A program made the translations under genes and the position numbers. This document shows, in pieces, positions 1-7,378 of a DNA stretch of 64,000 nt. Positions within the stretch are counted from its first letter, which is position 1, and each line of letters starts with the position of its first letter. Origin of the DNA: Candidatus Woesebacteria bacterium (lineage in GTDB: Bacteria; Patescibacteriota; Microgenomatia; UBA1406; GWC2-37-13); contig JAGQLS010000001.1 of NCBI GenBank assembly GCA_020429045.1, positions 1 to 64,000 on the forward strand, written 5' to 3'. Under the pieces are notes generated by a model. The model saw only the letters and a program-made list of their open reading frames with translations, was not told the origin of the DNA and did no database searches.

Positions 1-603
1 ATTTATATCATCGTCCAAGCCCATACTTACACCGTCCACACGTATTGTACGGAATCCTTTTGCTTTCAAATTTGTAAACAAATCCTTAAATTCTCCTTTG
101 CGTTCGCGCACAACCGGTGAAAGGATGTGCGCAACATGTGGCTTTACCTTATTTTTTGCAGTAAATGCTTTTATTTGATCCAAAAGCGCACTTACTATTT
201 CGTCGGTTGACAGTTTGCGGATTTCGATGCCACAATTTGGGCAGTGGGGGTGACCGATACGCGCAAACAAGACACGCAAATAGTCGTATACTTCGGTGAT
301 GGTGCCGACGGTCGAGCGTGGGTTGTGCGAAGCAGTTTTTTGATCAATAGATATCGCTGGGGAAAGACCCTCGATATAATCTACATCGGGCTTGTCCATG
401 ATTCCTAAAAATTGCCTGGCATACGCAGAAAGCGATTCGACGTAGCGGCGCTGTCCTTCGGCGTAGATCGTGTCAAACGCAAGTGACGATTTTCCCGATC
501 CCGAAACGCCGGTAAAGACAACAAATTTGTTCTTGGGAATTTCTACATTTGTGCTTTTAAGGTTGTGTTCTCTTGCGCCTTTGACGGTTATGTGAGTAAG
601 CAT
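1..603 (-). CDS. uvrA: UvrA excinuclease ATPase subunit (5' part, runs off the window)
   Basis: This is the N-terminal ~201 residues of the damage-recognition ATPase of nucleotide excision repair, which loads UvrB on DNA. The frame is open from an ATG at 603 to the window edge. It reads [16 protein letters not shown], then a Walker A motif GVSGSGKSS at about residues 32-40, the UvrA signature region [19 protein letters not shown], and a CPNCG cysteine pair near residue 120 belonging to the first zinc module. It is truncated only by the window boundary. uvrB lies about 1.5 kb upstream on the same strand, with two unrelated hypotheticals between them, so the two repair genes are neighbours but not directly adjacent. 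The identification is secure. Confidence 0.96.
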   Translation of the reverse strand, partial: MLTHITVKGAREHNLKSTNVEIPKNKFVVFTGVSGSGKSSLAFDTIYAEGQRRYVESLSAYARQFLGIMDKPDVDYIEGLSPAISIDQKTASHNPRSTVGTITEVYDYLRVLFARIGHPHCPNCGIEIRKLSTDEIVSALLDQIKAFTAKNKVKPHVAHILSPVVRERKGEFKDLFTNLKAKGFRTIRVDGVSMGLDDDIN

Positions 604-705
604 ATACGTTTCTGACGATATAAATTGGCAACCGATAGCCTTACATCATAACAGAAATGAAGAAAAAGGTCAACGAAGAATCCTCCGCTGCGAGTTGAAG
701 CTTGG

Positions 706-1407
706 TTAGCTTTCCAATAGATAGGGCAAAACTAATTCACATTGAGCTAAAGATCTGCTAAGACTAAGACTCATAACATCTTTGTTCATTTCTTGAGGAA
801 CAAATACACCATAAAACCAGCGAGTCGTTCTATCACTCCACGAAGATGTAAGGGGAATAATTGAGTCGAAATCCTTTACATTACCCATAATTTGAGCGTT
901 TTGTTTAAGTTGTCTTTTTAATCCTAATTTTCGTGGAAGTAAATCTGCTTCCCAGGCCATTCGAACAGAAAGTGCTTGCATAAGGGATTTTAGATGGGCG
1001 AAATCTTGATGTTCATCACCGCCAATTAGATAGTGGGAAGCTGGCTTGGTTTCAAATCCGTTAATAAGAGAATAATCATCATTCAAAATTGTATGTACAG
1101 CCAACCCAGCTTTAAATTTGTCCAGCCCAAAATCTAGGTTTTCGTTTGCAAGTCCGTAACTTCGTTGCATATAGGCAAAAGGGAGAAGCATAGGTTGTAA
1201 AAAAGTGGGATCATCGGAAAAAGCATTTGCATAAAGCGGCCGAGAGCAGTTTCTAAGAGCTGATAATGTATCTTGAAAGCGCGCAAACTCATCTTCAAAA
1301 GCTTTATGATCACTCCAAAGCATTTGTCTTAATCCAGTTTTGTCAGCTGGCAACCTTGTTACATTTATACTGTTTCTTGATAGGAAAAAGAATAACTCGG
1401 GTCGCAT
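706..1407 (-). CDS. Hypothetical protein, tandem paralogue A
   Basis: This 233-aa protein is not recognised as any named family. It has no signal peptide, membrane segment or catalytic motif that I can see. Residues from about 98 onward resemble the neighbouring 192-aa protein: an AGLA-x2-TI-x2-DD stretch, an R-x2-WE-x2-LL stretch, and near the C-terminus two tryptophans seven residues apart followed seven residues later by a proline. The genes are co-oriented with a 13-bp gap, so they probably form a two-gene unit. A wholly helical soluble protein is plausible but inferred. Nothing in the context beyond the flanking uvrA and uvrB suggests a role. Confidence 0.7.
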   Translation of the reverse strand: MRPELFFFLSRNSINVTRLPADKTGLRQMLWSDHKAFEDEFARFQDTLSALRNCSRPLYANAFSDDPTFLQPMLLPFAYMQRSYGLANENLDFGLDKFKAGLAVHTILNDDYSLINGFETKPASHYLIGGDEHQDFAHLKSLMQALSVRMAWEADLLPRKLGLKRQLKQNAQIMGNVKDFDSIIPLTSSWSDRTTRWFYGVFVPQEMNKDVMSLSLSRSLAQCELVLPYLLES

Positions 1408-1420
1408 AGTCTATTAAAAT

Positions 1421-1999
1421 TTATAGAAGAGAAGAATTATTCATGACTCTCCTCAAATCTCTAATTATTGGAGAAAAAAATCGATACTGTCTATATGCCC
1501 GTTCTAAACGTGAAGAAATATTTCGATAATTGATTGGCATAACAAGATAATTTTTCCATATATCATATATTTTGTCCCAATGAGCCACTATTGCATTAGT
1601 GTCGCTTGGTCGAACGTTGTCAAAACCTACAAGCATAGATAGCAATTCTTCAATCGTAAATGTCAAAATATTCTCCTCATCATAGTTTTGTAAAATTAAA
1701 AGCTCCCAGGTGAGTCGTGCTTCGAATTTTCTTCTTGCATGGGTTTCAGCAATAGAATGCTTAGTCCCATTTGGCATAGCGATAAGAGGATATAAACAAA
1801 AAACATTTCCATCATCTCCAACAATAGTATCCATAGCTAAACCAGCTAAAATTGGAGGAGAAGAACCATTGAAAAGCGTGGTTATTGCATTTTCATCGAG
1901 CATTGGTCTTGTAGTCCAATCAATGGCATGGCCGGGTAGACCATCTAACGCTTTCAAAACCTTAGGGTGCTTAGGTACTTCCATAATATTTATACACAT
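1421..1999 (-). CDS. Hypothetical protein, tandem paralogue B
   Basis: This 192-aa protein of unknown function shares spaced residues with the downstream 233-aa protein: LAGLAMDTIVGDD against KAGLAVHTILNDD, TWELLIL against AWEADLL, and HWDKIYDIWKNYLVMP against SWSDRTTRWFYGVFVP. In the last pair W, W and P sit at the same spacing. This suggests an old tandem duplication. The start is MCINIMEV; the internal ATG at residue 6 is equally possible. It lies 63 bp from the uvrB stop codon, on the same strand. Function cannot be inferred. Confidence 0.7.
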   Translation of the reverse strand: MCINIMEVPKHPKVLKALDGLPGHAIDWTTRPMLDENAITTLFNGSSPPILAGLAMDTIVGDDGNVFCLYPLIAMPNGTKHSIAETHARRKFEARLTWELLILQNYDEENILTFTIEELLSMLVGFDNVRPSDTNAIVAHWDKIYDIWKNYLVMPINYRNISSRLERAYRQYRFFSPIIRDLRRVMNNSSLL

Positions 2000-2062
2000 T
2001 GAATATGTATAAATTATATAACATATCTTATAATATGCAACCCGAGATTATAAATTGTTCAG

Positions 2063-4126
2063 TTATGAAGAAAGATGGCGGATTTTGTCACGGATGAGGA
2101 TAGCAGCTTCAAAATTCATATCTTCTGCACATTGCTTCATTTCCCTCCGGAGCGCTTTTATCATTTTCTTTTTATCATAGGCAGTCATGCTATTTTCATC
2201 TATATCATCGAGTTTCTCCAGCTGAAAGTCTTTACGAATTGCGTCAAACAGCAAATCGTCGCCTTCTGGCCTGTCGATAATTTTTTCACGGATTGGTTTG
2301 TAGATCGTTTTGGGAACAATACTGCGTTTCTTGTTGTAAACAGTTTGCTTCTTGCGCCGACGCTCAATCTCCTTTTTTGCATACGCAATCGAGCCAGTGA
2401 TCGTATCTGCATACATAATCACTTTTCCTCCAACATTGCGCGCGGCACGACCCATGGTTTGGATAAGCGCGGTTTTCGAACGCAAAAAGCCTTCTTTGTC
2501 GGCATCAAGTATGGCGACAAGCGTGACTTCGGGCAAATCGAGCCCTTCCCGAAGCAAATTGACACCGATAAGCACATCAAACTCTCCCTTCCTTAGATTA
2601 TCGAGTACGTCCGACCTCTCAAGCGTATGTACGTCAGAGTGCAAATAAGCTGCGCGGATTTCTTTATCTTTCAAATATTCAGTCAAATCTTCTGCAGTTT
2701 TTTTGGTAAGCGTTGTAACCAAAATTTTTTCATTTTTTTTGGCTCTCTTTTCGATTTCTTTCACAAGATCGGGAATTTCAGATTCAGCAGGGCGAATTTC
2801 GATTTCCGGATCAACGATTCCTGTTGGTCGGATGAGCTGTTCTACAACGCCTTTATGGGTTGAATCTTCCAGCGCCTTTTTCTTTGTTTTCAGAGCAATT
2901 TCCGATTCGGCTTGTTCAATTTCCCATTCATCCGGGGTTGCTGAGACATAAATCAGGTGAGGAGGAATGCGGTAAAACTCGTCGAATCTAAGAGGTCTAT
3001 TATCATATGAAGCGTTCATGCGAAAACCAAACTCAATGAGTGTTTTTTTGCGCGCATGATCGCCATTGTACATCCCGCGAATTTGTGGAACCGTCATATG
3101 CGACTCGTCGATAAACACGAGAAAATCGTCACCGTACGCAGTACGAAAATAATCGAGCAAACTATACGGTGGGTCGCCCGCTTTTCTGCCGTCGAAATAC
3201 CGCGAATAATTCTCGATGCCGTTGACATAGCCTACCTCTTTAAGCATTTCAAGATCGTAATTTACTTTTTGCAGAAGGCGTTGCGCTTCAAGATCTTTCC
3301 CCATTTTTTTCATCGCTTGGTATTCCTGTTCCAGATCATGTCGAATCTCACCCATCGCCCTCTCAAGCACCACAGGGTCGGTTAAGTAGAGCTTGGCTGG
3401 GTAAATAACCACCTGTTCTAGTCGTTCCTTATCAATCCGTTCGCCGGTCAATGGATCTATTTTATGCAATTCTCTAATTTTCCCATTTTCTTCTATGATT
3501 CGTATCGCATAATCTTCGTAGGAAAGGTGAATGTCCATATGATTGCCGCGCACACGAAATGTCCCTCTTTTAAAATCAAACTCGCTGCGTTCATACAGTA
3601 GCTGCGTAAATCTTCTGGAAAGTTGCTTCCAGTCAACACTATCGCCAAGATTCAAAAAGTGGGTGAATTTTTTATACTCTTCGGGTGAACCGATGTTGTA
3701 AATACACGAAACAGAAGCAACGACAATGACATCGTTCCTGCTGAGGATATTGGAGCTCGTTTGCATGCGTAATGTATCGATGAGTTCGTTGACGTCGGCT
3801 TCTTTTTCGATGTAGGTGTCGGTTGAGGGCATGTAGGCCTCGGGTTGGTAGTAATCGTAATACGAAACAAAGTAAGAAACGGCGTTTTCAGGGAAAAAGT
3901 CGCGAAATTCCTGGTATAACTGACCCGCGAGCGTTTTGTTGTGTGAAATGATGAGTGTAGGAAGTTGAAGATCTTGGATGACGTTGGCCATGGTAAAGGT
4001 TTTGCCCGACCCAGTCACACCAAGAAGTACTTGATTCTTGAGATTAGCTTGTATGCCTGTCTCAAGCTGTGCAATGGCCTGTGGTTGATCGCCTGTGGGA
4101 GAAAAGTTTGAAGTCAATTTAAACAT
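2063..4126 (-). CDS. uvrB: UvrB excinuclease helicase-like subunit
   Basis: UvrB receives damaged DNA from UvrA, verifies the lesion and recruits UvrC. The 687-aa protein is full length. Walker A GVTGSGKT is at residues 36-43, and the tyrosine-rich beta-hairpin that inserts between the strands (YYDYYQPEAYMP) is at about 89-100. The DESH-type Walker B and the helicase motifs (SATP, GINLLREGLD-like, QTMGRAARN) follow. The C-terminal ~36 residues form the UVR coiled-coil motif that binds UvrC/UvrA. The ATG lies next to an AT-rich intergenic repeat (4131-4200). uvrC is not in the window. Confidence 0.97.
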   Translation of the reverse strand: MFKLTSNFSPTGDQPQAIAQLETGIQANLKNQVLLGVTGSGKTFTMANVIQDLQLPTLIISHNKTLAGQLYQEFRDFFPENAVSYFVSYYDYYQPEAYMPSTDTYIEKEADVNELIDTLRMQTSSNILSRNDVIVVASVSCIYNIGSPEEYKKFTHFLNLGDSVDWKQLSRRFTQLLYERSEFDFKRGTFRVRGNHMDIHLSYEDYAIRIIEENGKIRELHKIDPLTGERIDKERLEQVVIYPAKLYLTDPVVLERAMGEIRHDLEQEYQAMKKMGKDLEAQRLLQKVNYDLEMLKEVGYVNGIENYSRYFDGRKAGDPPYSLLDYFRTAYGDDFLVFIDESHMTVPQIRGMYNGDHARKKTLIEFGFRMNASYDNRPLRFDEFYRIPPHLIYVSATPDEWEIEQAESEIALKTKKKALEDSTHKGVVEQLIRPTGIVDPEIEIRPAESEIPDLVKEIEKRAKKNEKILVTTLTKKTAEDLTEYLKDKEIRAAYLHSDVHTLERSDVLDNLRKGEFDVLIGVNLLREGLDLPEVTLVAILDADKEGFLRSKTALIQTMGRAARNVGGKVIMYADTITGSIAYAKKEIERRRKKQTVYNKKRSIVPKTIYKPIREKIIDRPEGDDLLFDAIRKDFQLEKLDDIDENSMTAYDKKKMIKALRREMKQCAEDMNFEAAILIRDKIRHLSS

Positions 4127-4130
4127 GTTG

Positions 4131-4200
4131 ATAGTATAAAGTCAAAAAGTCAGAAAGTCTATAAAGTAAGTTACAAGTTGTAAGTTATAAGATACAAGCT
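4131..4200. repeat. AT-rich mosaic intergenic repeat, copy A
   Basis: This stretch next to the uvrB start is built from short recurring words such as aaaaagtcagaaagtc, agttacaagttgtaag and ttataagatacaagct. The same vocabulary recurs at 10981-11242, 13851-14065, 16371-16455, 25457-25520, 29798-29844, 47772-47822 and 62567-62700. No reading frame or strong hairpin explains it. Confidence 0.55.
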
Positions 4201-4243
4201 CATCATACTAGCCTGTAGCATTGAAATGTAGTAAAATATACTC

Positions 4244-4918
4244 ATGCTCTACATCGTAGGTACCCCAATCGGCAATGCAAAGGACATTTCTTATCGGGCA
4301 GTTGCGAGCCTATTTTCTTCAGACCTTATTTTAGCCGAGGACACGCGGTCAGCTCGTGTACTTCTTGACAAAGCGAGGGAACTTTTCGATGTGCCAGAAC
4401 GATTTCAACCCAAAATTATTTCCTATAACAAAGTCAATGAATTTGAAAAAATTCCACAAGTGTTAGAGCTGCTCAAACAAGACAAAAAAATCTCCCTAAT
4501 TTCTGAGGCTGGCATGCCTACCATTTCCGATCCTGGGTTGTCGCTTATACAGACCGCTATCCGCGAGACACTCCCCTACACTGTTATTCCCGGCCCATCG
4601 GCAGTTTCTACCGCATTAGTTCACTCGGGTTTTAAGGCCAGACAGTGGATGTTTGTCGGTTTTTTACCAAAAAACACCAAACAATGTACTAAATTCGTGA
4701 AATCTCTTTTCGATGTTGAGAAAGCTATGAAGGGAGTGGTGTTTATCGCTTTTGAATCGCCTAAACGCATCAAAAAGACTATCGGATTGCTCGAAAAGCA
4801 TTTTTCGATCGTGGTTGGTCGTGAACTTACAAAACTTTATGAAGAAATCATGCGCGAAGACTTCGAATTTCTTAAACAAAAAGGCGAAATGACGATAGTT
4901 TTTAAACGAAAGAAATAG
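4244..4918 (+). CDS. rsmI: 16S rRNA (cytidine-2'-O-)methyltransferase RsmI, short form
   Basis: RsmI uses SAM to 2'-O-methylate a cytidine in the 16S rRNA decoding region. The protein starts MLYIVGTPIGNAKDIS, the tetrapyrrole-methylase-fold signature of this family. It has the AEDTRSA motif near residue 32, SEAGMPTISDPG near 90 and PGPSAVSTAL near 120. At 224 aa it is shorter than the usual ~270-290: it stops right after the methyltransferase core (EMTIVFKRKK) and lacks the C-terminal extension seen in many homologues. It is a lone plus-strand gene between leftward units. Confidence 0.93.
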   Translation: MLYIVGTPIGNAKDISYRAVASLFSSDLILAEDTRSARVLLDKARELFDVPERFQPKIISYNKVNEFEKIPQVLELLKQDKKISLISEAGMPTISDPGLSLIQTAIRETLPYTVIPGPSAVSTALVHSGFKARQWMFVGFLPKNTKQCTKFVKSLFDVEKAMKGVVFIAFESPKRIKKTIGLLEKHFSIVVGRELTKLYEEIMREDFEFLKQKGEMTIVFKRKK

Positions 4919-4930
4919 CGCTACATTTTA

Positions 4931-5707
4931 TTAAGATCCATAATACCCTCTCATATCTTCTGGGAGTAATGCTGCAATTTTAAACATCAAATCATCAACT
5001 TGATAGCCTCTTCCATCTTCGATTAGGAAAGGATCCCCGACAATACATTGTGGGTGTTGGAAAAGATTTGGTCCTCTACTTCCATTATCATTTACATATG
5101 TTATCCCGCAAGGGAGCACCACAATCGGGCTCCAATGCTTAATGAAGGATCTTACACCTTCTTCTGCTTTTTGCATGGTTCGATTCTTTGATCGCGTACC
5201 TTCCGGCAAAACAAGTGCTGTTTTATATTCTGTCTCTTTCCACTCTCTCACTTCTGTTATTAGTTGTCTTAGTAAACTCTTTGCTACTGACGGCGGGTAT
5301 TCTTTTCCAGTTATTTCAGAAACAGCTTCATTTACCATATAACTTTGCACGATCGGCTGTTCGTGATAACCGTATACATATTTTCCCAACTCGATCATTC
5401 CGTAATACAGTGGATTATTGCGCAAATTGTAATACCAATGCGAAACAGGCACAAAAAGATTTCTTTGTCCGTGCGGGTCAATAAGATGGCTATGAAGTCG
5501 CAAAAGAAAACCGGGATCAGGAAAAGAAATATGATTTGCAGCAAGAAGAAGTGCAATTTCAGGATGCTGCCCTAAATAATCACAAAGATCAACATCCCCG
5601 TCTGGTGTTTGAAGGTAAATAGAATCGATAGGTTGACCTTCTTTATCAACATATGTTAATGGTTGAACGACTTTAAGAAGAGGGTCAAAAAGTTTATATC
5701 GTTCCAC
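4931..5707 (-). CDS. PlsC-like acyltransferase family protein
   Basis: This 258-aa protein carries the two hallmark motifs of the glycerophosphate acyltransferase (LPLAT) superfamily. The catalytic NHISFPD (NH-x4-D, residues 58-64) and LPEGTRSKN (PEGTRS at 168-173) are separated by about 105 residues, as in PlsC. It may transfer an acyl group to lysophospholipid or another hydroxyl acceptor at the membrane surface; the acceptor cannot be told from sequence. No clear transmembrane helix is seen, which differs from classical PlsC. The flanks are rsmI (convergent) and a tRNA, so context does not help. Confidence 0.75.
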   Translation of the reverse strand: MERYKLFDPLLKVVQPLTYVDKEGQPIDSIYLQTPDGDVDLCDYLGQHPEIALLLAANHISFPDPGFLLRLHSHLIDPHGQRNLFVPVSHWYYNLRNNPLYYGMIELGKYVYGYHEQPIVQSYMVNEAVSEITGKEYPPSVAKSLLRQLITEVREWKETEYKTALVLPEGTRSKNRTMQKAEEGVRSFIKHWSPIVVLPCGITYVNDNGSRGPNLFQHPQCIVGDPFLIEDGRGYQVDDLMFKIAALLPEDMRGYYGS

Positions 5708-5848
5708 TTTGCTTATTATATCTTAAACCCTTGTAAAGAGAGTAAGGAAAGAAAAAAGAAGCTTGCTTATACTTGTATGGTTGCGAAAGTGGAGTGTATA
5801 CGTTCCCTTGATAAGGTAAGTTTTATAGTTTTAAAATGGTATAGAAAT

Positions 5849-5869
5849 GGGCGCAGCCAGCGCTGCCCC
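5849..5869 (-). terminator. Possible terminator hairpin after tRNA-Glu
   Basis: A GC-rich hairpin: GGG plus GCAGC pair with GCTGC plus CCC around a 4-nt loop, with one bulged base. It lies 24 nt downstream of tRNA-Glu on the minus strand and is followed by moderately T-rich sequence. The 5708-5892 gap holds nothing else recognisable. Confidence 0.35.
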
Positions 5870-5892
5870 TACCTCTGCAACAATATCCAAAA

Positions 5893-5968
5893 TGGTGACC
5901 CCAACGGGATTCGAACCCGTGTTACCAGGATGAAAGCCTAGCGTCCTTGGCCTCTAGACGATGGGGCC
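5893..5968 (-). tRNA. tRNA-Glu (anticodon TTC), CCA encoded
   Basis: A complete cloverleaf on the minus strand: acceptor GGCCCCA pairs with TGGGGTC, the anticodon loop is CTTTCAT (anticodon TTC), the T-arm is GGGTTCGAATCCC, and the 3' CCA is encoded in the DNA, unlike the other three tRNAs here. The length is 76 nt. The 3' end of the upstream GIY-YIG reading frame overlaps the tRNA 5' end by 15 nt. A second copy of the tRNA's first 12 nt and its leader lies 351 bp upstream (6308-6339). Confidence 0.95.
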
Positions 5969-6226
5969 GGCCAACAAATCAAAGTACATTCTCAACATCA
6001 ATTTTAGAGCTTTCTTACCTTTTGTTGTTTTAAAGTATTGCTCTCTTCTTTTTGCATCATATTTGTTGATATATGCTTCATAAAATATTAAACGAAATGG
6101 CCTCCTCCCTTTTGTTGATTTTACTTTACCTTCATTATGATATTTCAATCTATTATTTAAGTCGCCACTAAAACCAATGTATAAATTATAATCCTTGAGA
6201 CCATGCAAAATATAGACAAAAAACAT
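5954..6226 (-). CDS. Small GIY-YIG domain protein, inserted at tRNA-Glu
   Basis: A 90-aa single-domain GIY-YIG nuclease-fold protein. VYI is at 4-6, YIG at 16-18, the conserved Arg at 26 (NNRLKYHN) and the metal-binding Glu at 62 (AKRREQYFK). I choose the ATG at 6226 because the family begins MxxVYIL; an upstream in-frame ATG at 6247 would sit inside a hairpin. The last residues (LLAGPIV) are encoded by the tRNA-Glu 5' end, so the C-terminus looks improvised after insertion. It is flanked by near-identical 32-bp repeats (5957-5988, 6308-6339). Family members range from repair nucleases to homing-type enzymes; the specificity here is unknown. Confidence 0.85.
   Translation of the reverse strand: MFFVYILHGLKDYNLYIGFSGDLNNRLKYHNEGKVKSTKGRRPFRLIFYEAYINKYDAKRREQYFKTTKGKKALKLMLRMYFDLLAGPIV
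5957..5988 (-). repeat. 32-bp direct repeat, copy 1 (tRNA-Glu 5' end plus leader)
   Basis: Contains the first 12 nt of the real tRNA-Glu and 20 nt of its leader, including the TACTTT -10-like hexamer (plus-strand 5981-5986). It matches copy 2 at 30 of 32 positions. In this copy no good -35 lies at 17-bp spacing; the nearest TTGATG is only 9 bp away. Confidence 0.85.
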
Positions 6227-6244
6227 ACATGTATAATTTACTAC

Positions 6245-6271
6245 CATGAACCAAAATAAATTCGGTTCATG
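6245..6271. other. Hairpin 1 of the GIY-YIG unit
   Basis: An 8-bp perfect stem, catgaacc (6245-6252) with ggttcatg (6264-6271), and an 11-nt AT-rich loop. It lies just 5' of the GIY-YIG coding region on the minus strand and overlaps a possible upstream start codon, so it could hide or regulate initiation. Confidence 0.7.
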
Positions 6272-6277
6272 ACTAAT

Positions 6278-6306
6278 CCTGAACTGAACGTAAGTTCTAG
6301 TTCAGG
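6278..6306. other. Hairpin 2 of the GIY-YIG unit
   Basis: A 12-bp stem with one bulged t: cctgaact plus gaac pair with gttc plus agttcagg around a gtaa tetraloop. It directly abuts the second 32-bp direct repeat. The two stems are unrelated in sequence but sit in tandem, separated by 6 nt. Confidence 0.75.
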
Positions 6307-6307
6307 G

Positions 6308-6339
6308 GACGATGGGGCCGGTCAACGAATCAAAGTACA
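6308..6339 (-). repeat. 32-bp direct repeat, copy 2 (partial tRNA-Glu duplicate)
   Basis: Holds a second copy of the first 12 nt of tRNA-Glu and its leader, with two mismatches to copy 1. Unlike copy 1, it joins flanking DNA with a well-spaced promoter (6332-6360), so it looks like the original tRNA upstream region. Confidence 0.85.
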
Positions 6340-6360
6340 CATACCACGCTTGAAATTCAA
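6332..6360 (-). promoter_or_regulatory. Putative tRNA-Glu promoter, now upstream of the GIY-YIG unit
   Basis: On the minus strand TTGAAT (plus 6355-6360) and TACTTT (plus 6332-6337) are separated by 17 bp, and the duplicated tRNA 5' end lies about 12 nt further on. This is a normal sigma-70-type layout for a tRNA promoter. A transcript from here would carry 12 nt of tRNA, two hairpins, the GIY-YIG frame and then the full tRNA. Confidence 0.5.
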
Positions 6361-6434
6361 TTTTAGCAGAAAAGGATCAAAAAATCTATGCAGATCGCCG
6401 AATCAACTTAAAAAGCGCTTAATACTTCAGACCA

Positions 6435-6797
6435 TCAGGATGTGATACTTTCGAAATGTTTCAGTTCTTTCACCGATCTATCGCTATGTAACACAATCGA
6501 CACAACATCAAGACGGTGAAACTTCTCCAAAGACGAATGCTTTTTGATATACATAAGCATCGACCTATGTAAATGATTTATTTTTCGCCTGGTCATTTGC
6601 TCCCAGGGTTTACCCTTTTCATCTCCAATGCGCGTTTTTACTTCCACAAATACAATAGCGTTATCCTTCTCCGCAACAATATCAAGCTCGCCCCAGTGGT
6701 AGTATACATTTCTAGCGCGTATCGTATATCCATGTGAAAGAAGATAATCTGCGGCATATTGTTCCCCTAACGCTCCGATTGAACGGTTGTGTTTCAT
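6435..6797 (-). CDS. yraN: YraN/UPF0102 family nuclease-fold protein
   Basis: A 120-aa protein with the full UPF0102 signature: G-x-GE-x2-AA-x2-L at residues 9-19, then GELDIVAEKDNAIVFVEVKTR, which is the D-ExK core of a restriction-endonuclease-like fold. The family's role is poorly known; DNA repair or recombination is usually suspected. Its ATG overlaps the TGA of the upstream PspC gene (ATGA, 6794-6797), indicating translational coupling. Length is typical. Confidence 0.92.
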   Translation of the reverse strand: MKHNRSIGALGEQYAADYLLSHGYTIRARNVYYHWGELDIVAEKDNAIVFVEVKTRIGDEKGKPWEQMTRRKINHLHRSMLMYIKKHSSLEKFHRLDVVSIVLHSDRSVKELKHFESITS

Positions 6798-6988
6798 TGA
6801 TCTGGGTTTTCAGGAATGACCATCCACAAAATGAGGTAAATAAGAATAGTCGGATTGACGATTATCATCAATATGCGTACGAGCCAGGGGTCGGTATCGA
6901 AATATTCTGCGATACCACCACAAACCCCAGCAACAATACGATTAACCTTCGAACGATAGAGCTTATGAATTTTTTTGGAGCGAGACAT
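6794..6988 (-). CDS. Small PspC-domain membrane protein
   Basis: A 64-aa protein consisting almost entirely of one PspC domain: a basic N-terminus (MSRSKKIHKLYRSK), then NRIVAGVCGGIAEYFDTDP, then one hydrophobic helix (about residues 36-60) ending WMVIPENP. PspC domains occur in phage-shock/envelope-stress sensors, but this stand-alone form has no partner domain and its role is unknown. It sits between rplS (3 bp away) and yraN (4-bp overlap) in one operon. Confidence 0.9.
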   Translation of the reverse strand: MSRSKKIHKLYRSKVNRIVAGVCGGIAEYFDTDPWLVRILMIIVNPTILIYLILWMVIPENPDQ

Positions 6989-6991
6989 AGA

Positions 6992-7327
6992 TTATTTGGC
7001 ACGATACAATCGTTGTCGTGTTTTCTTTTGAGAAAGATCGCGGACAAAATAGGCGCGAGCTTTTGAAAAGCTGCTTTCTTTTGTGACAAGGATTTTGTCG
7101 ACAAATGGAGAATTGAGAGGGATGATGCGTTCCACACCAGTGCCGTCCTTTGCGATTTTTCTGACCGTAATCATACGAGTAGTATCCGACGCACCCTTAA
7201 CTTTGATAAGGATTCCTTTGAAACGCTGGATACGTTCTTTTTTATCGCCTTCCTTAAATTTGTAGTCAACGGCAATTTCGTCGCCTACATGGAGGACAGT
7301 ATCGTTGTATGAAACTGAATTTGCCAT
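6992..7327 (-). CDS. rplS: 50S ribosomal protein L19
   Basis: A 111-aa L19 with the expected core: VGDEIAVDYKFKEGDKKERIQRFKG, then TRMITVRKIAKDGTGVERIIPLNSPFVDKI, and a basic C-terminal tail ending KKTRQRLYRAK. L19 sits at the 30S-50S interface. The usual bacterial neighbours trmD and rimM are absent; instead pspC and yraN follow closely. Confidence 0.96.
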   Translation of the reverse strand: MANSVSYNDTVLHVGDEIAVDYKFKEGDKKERIQRFKGILIKVKGASDTTRMITVRKIAKDGTGVERIIPLNSPFVDKILVTKESSFSKARAYFVRDLSQKKTRQRLYRAK

Positions 7328-7378
7328 GAGATATTATAATCAGGAAGTCTATAAAATGCAAAGTGAAAACGATACGAA

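Noticed and set aside
4244-4918. RsmI truncated by a frameshift
   Set aside because: The methyltransferase core is complete and the frame ends naturally after it; only the accessory C-terminal extension is missing, which suits a compact genome.
5663-5941. A 92-codon plus-strand frame across the acyltransferase start and tRNA-Glu
   Set aside because: It reads the antisense of the tRNA (giving NGIRTRVTR-like residues), a common artefact near tRNA genes.
6794-6797. Alternative genetic code with TGA as glycine
   Set aside because: TGA ends pspC in an ATGA overlap with yraN, and the core proteins are intact when TGA is read as stop.
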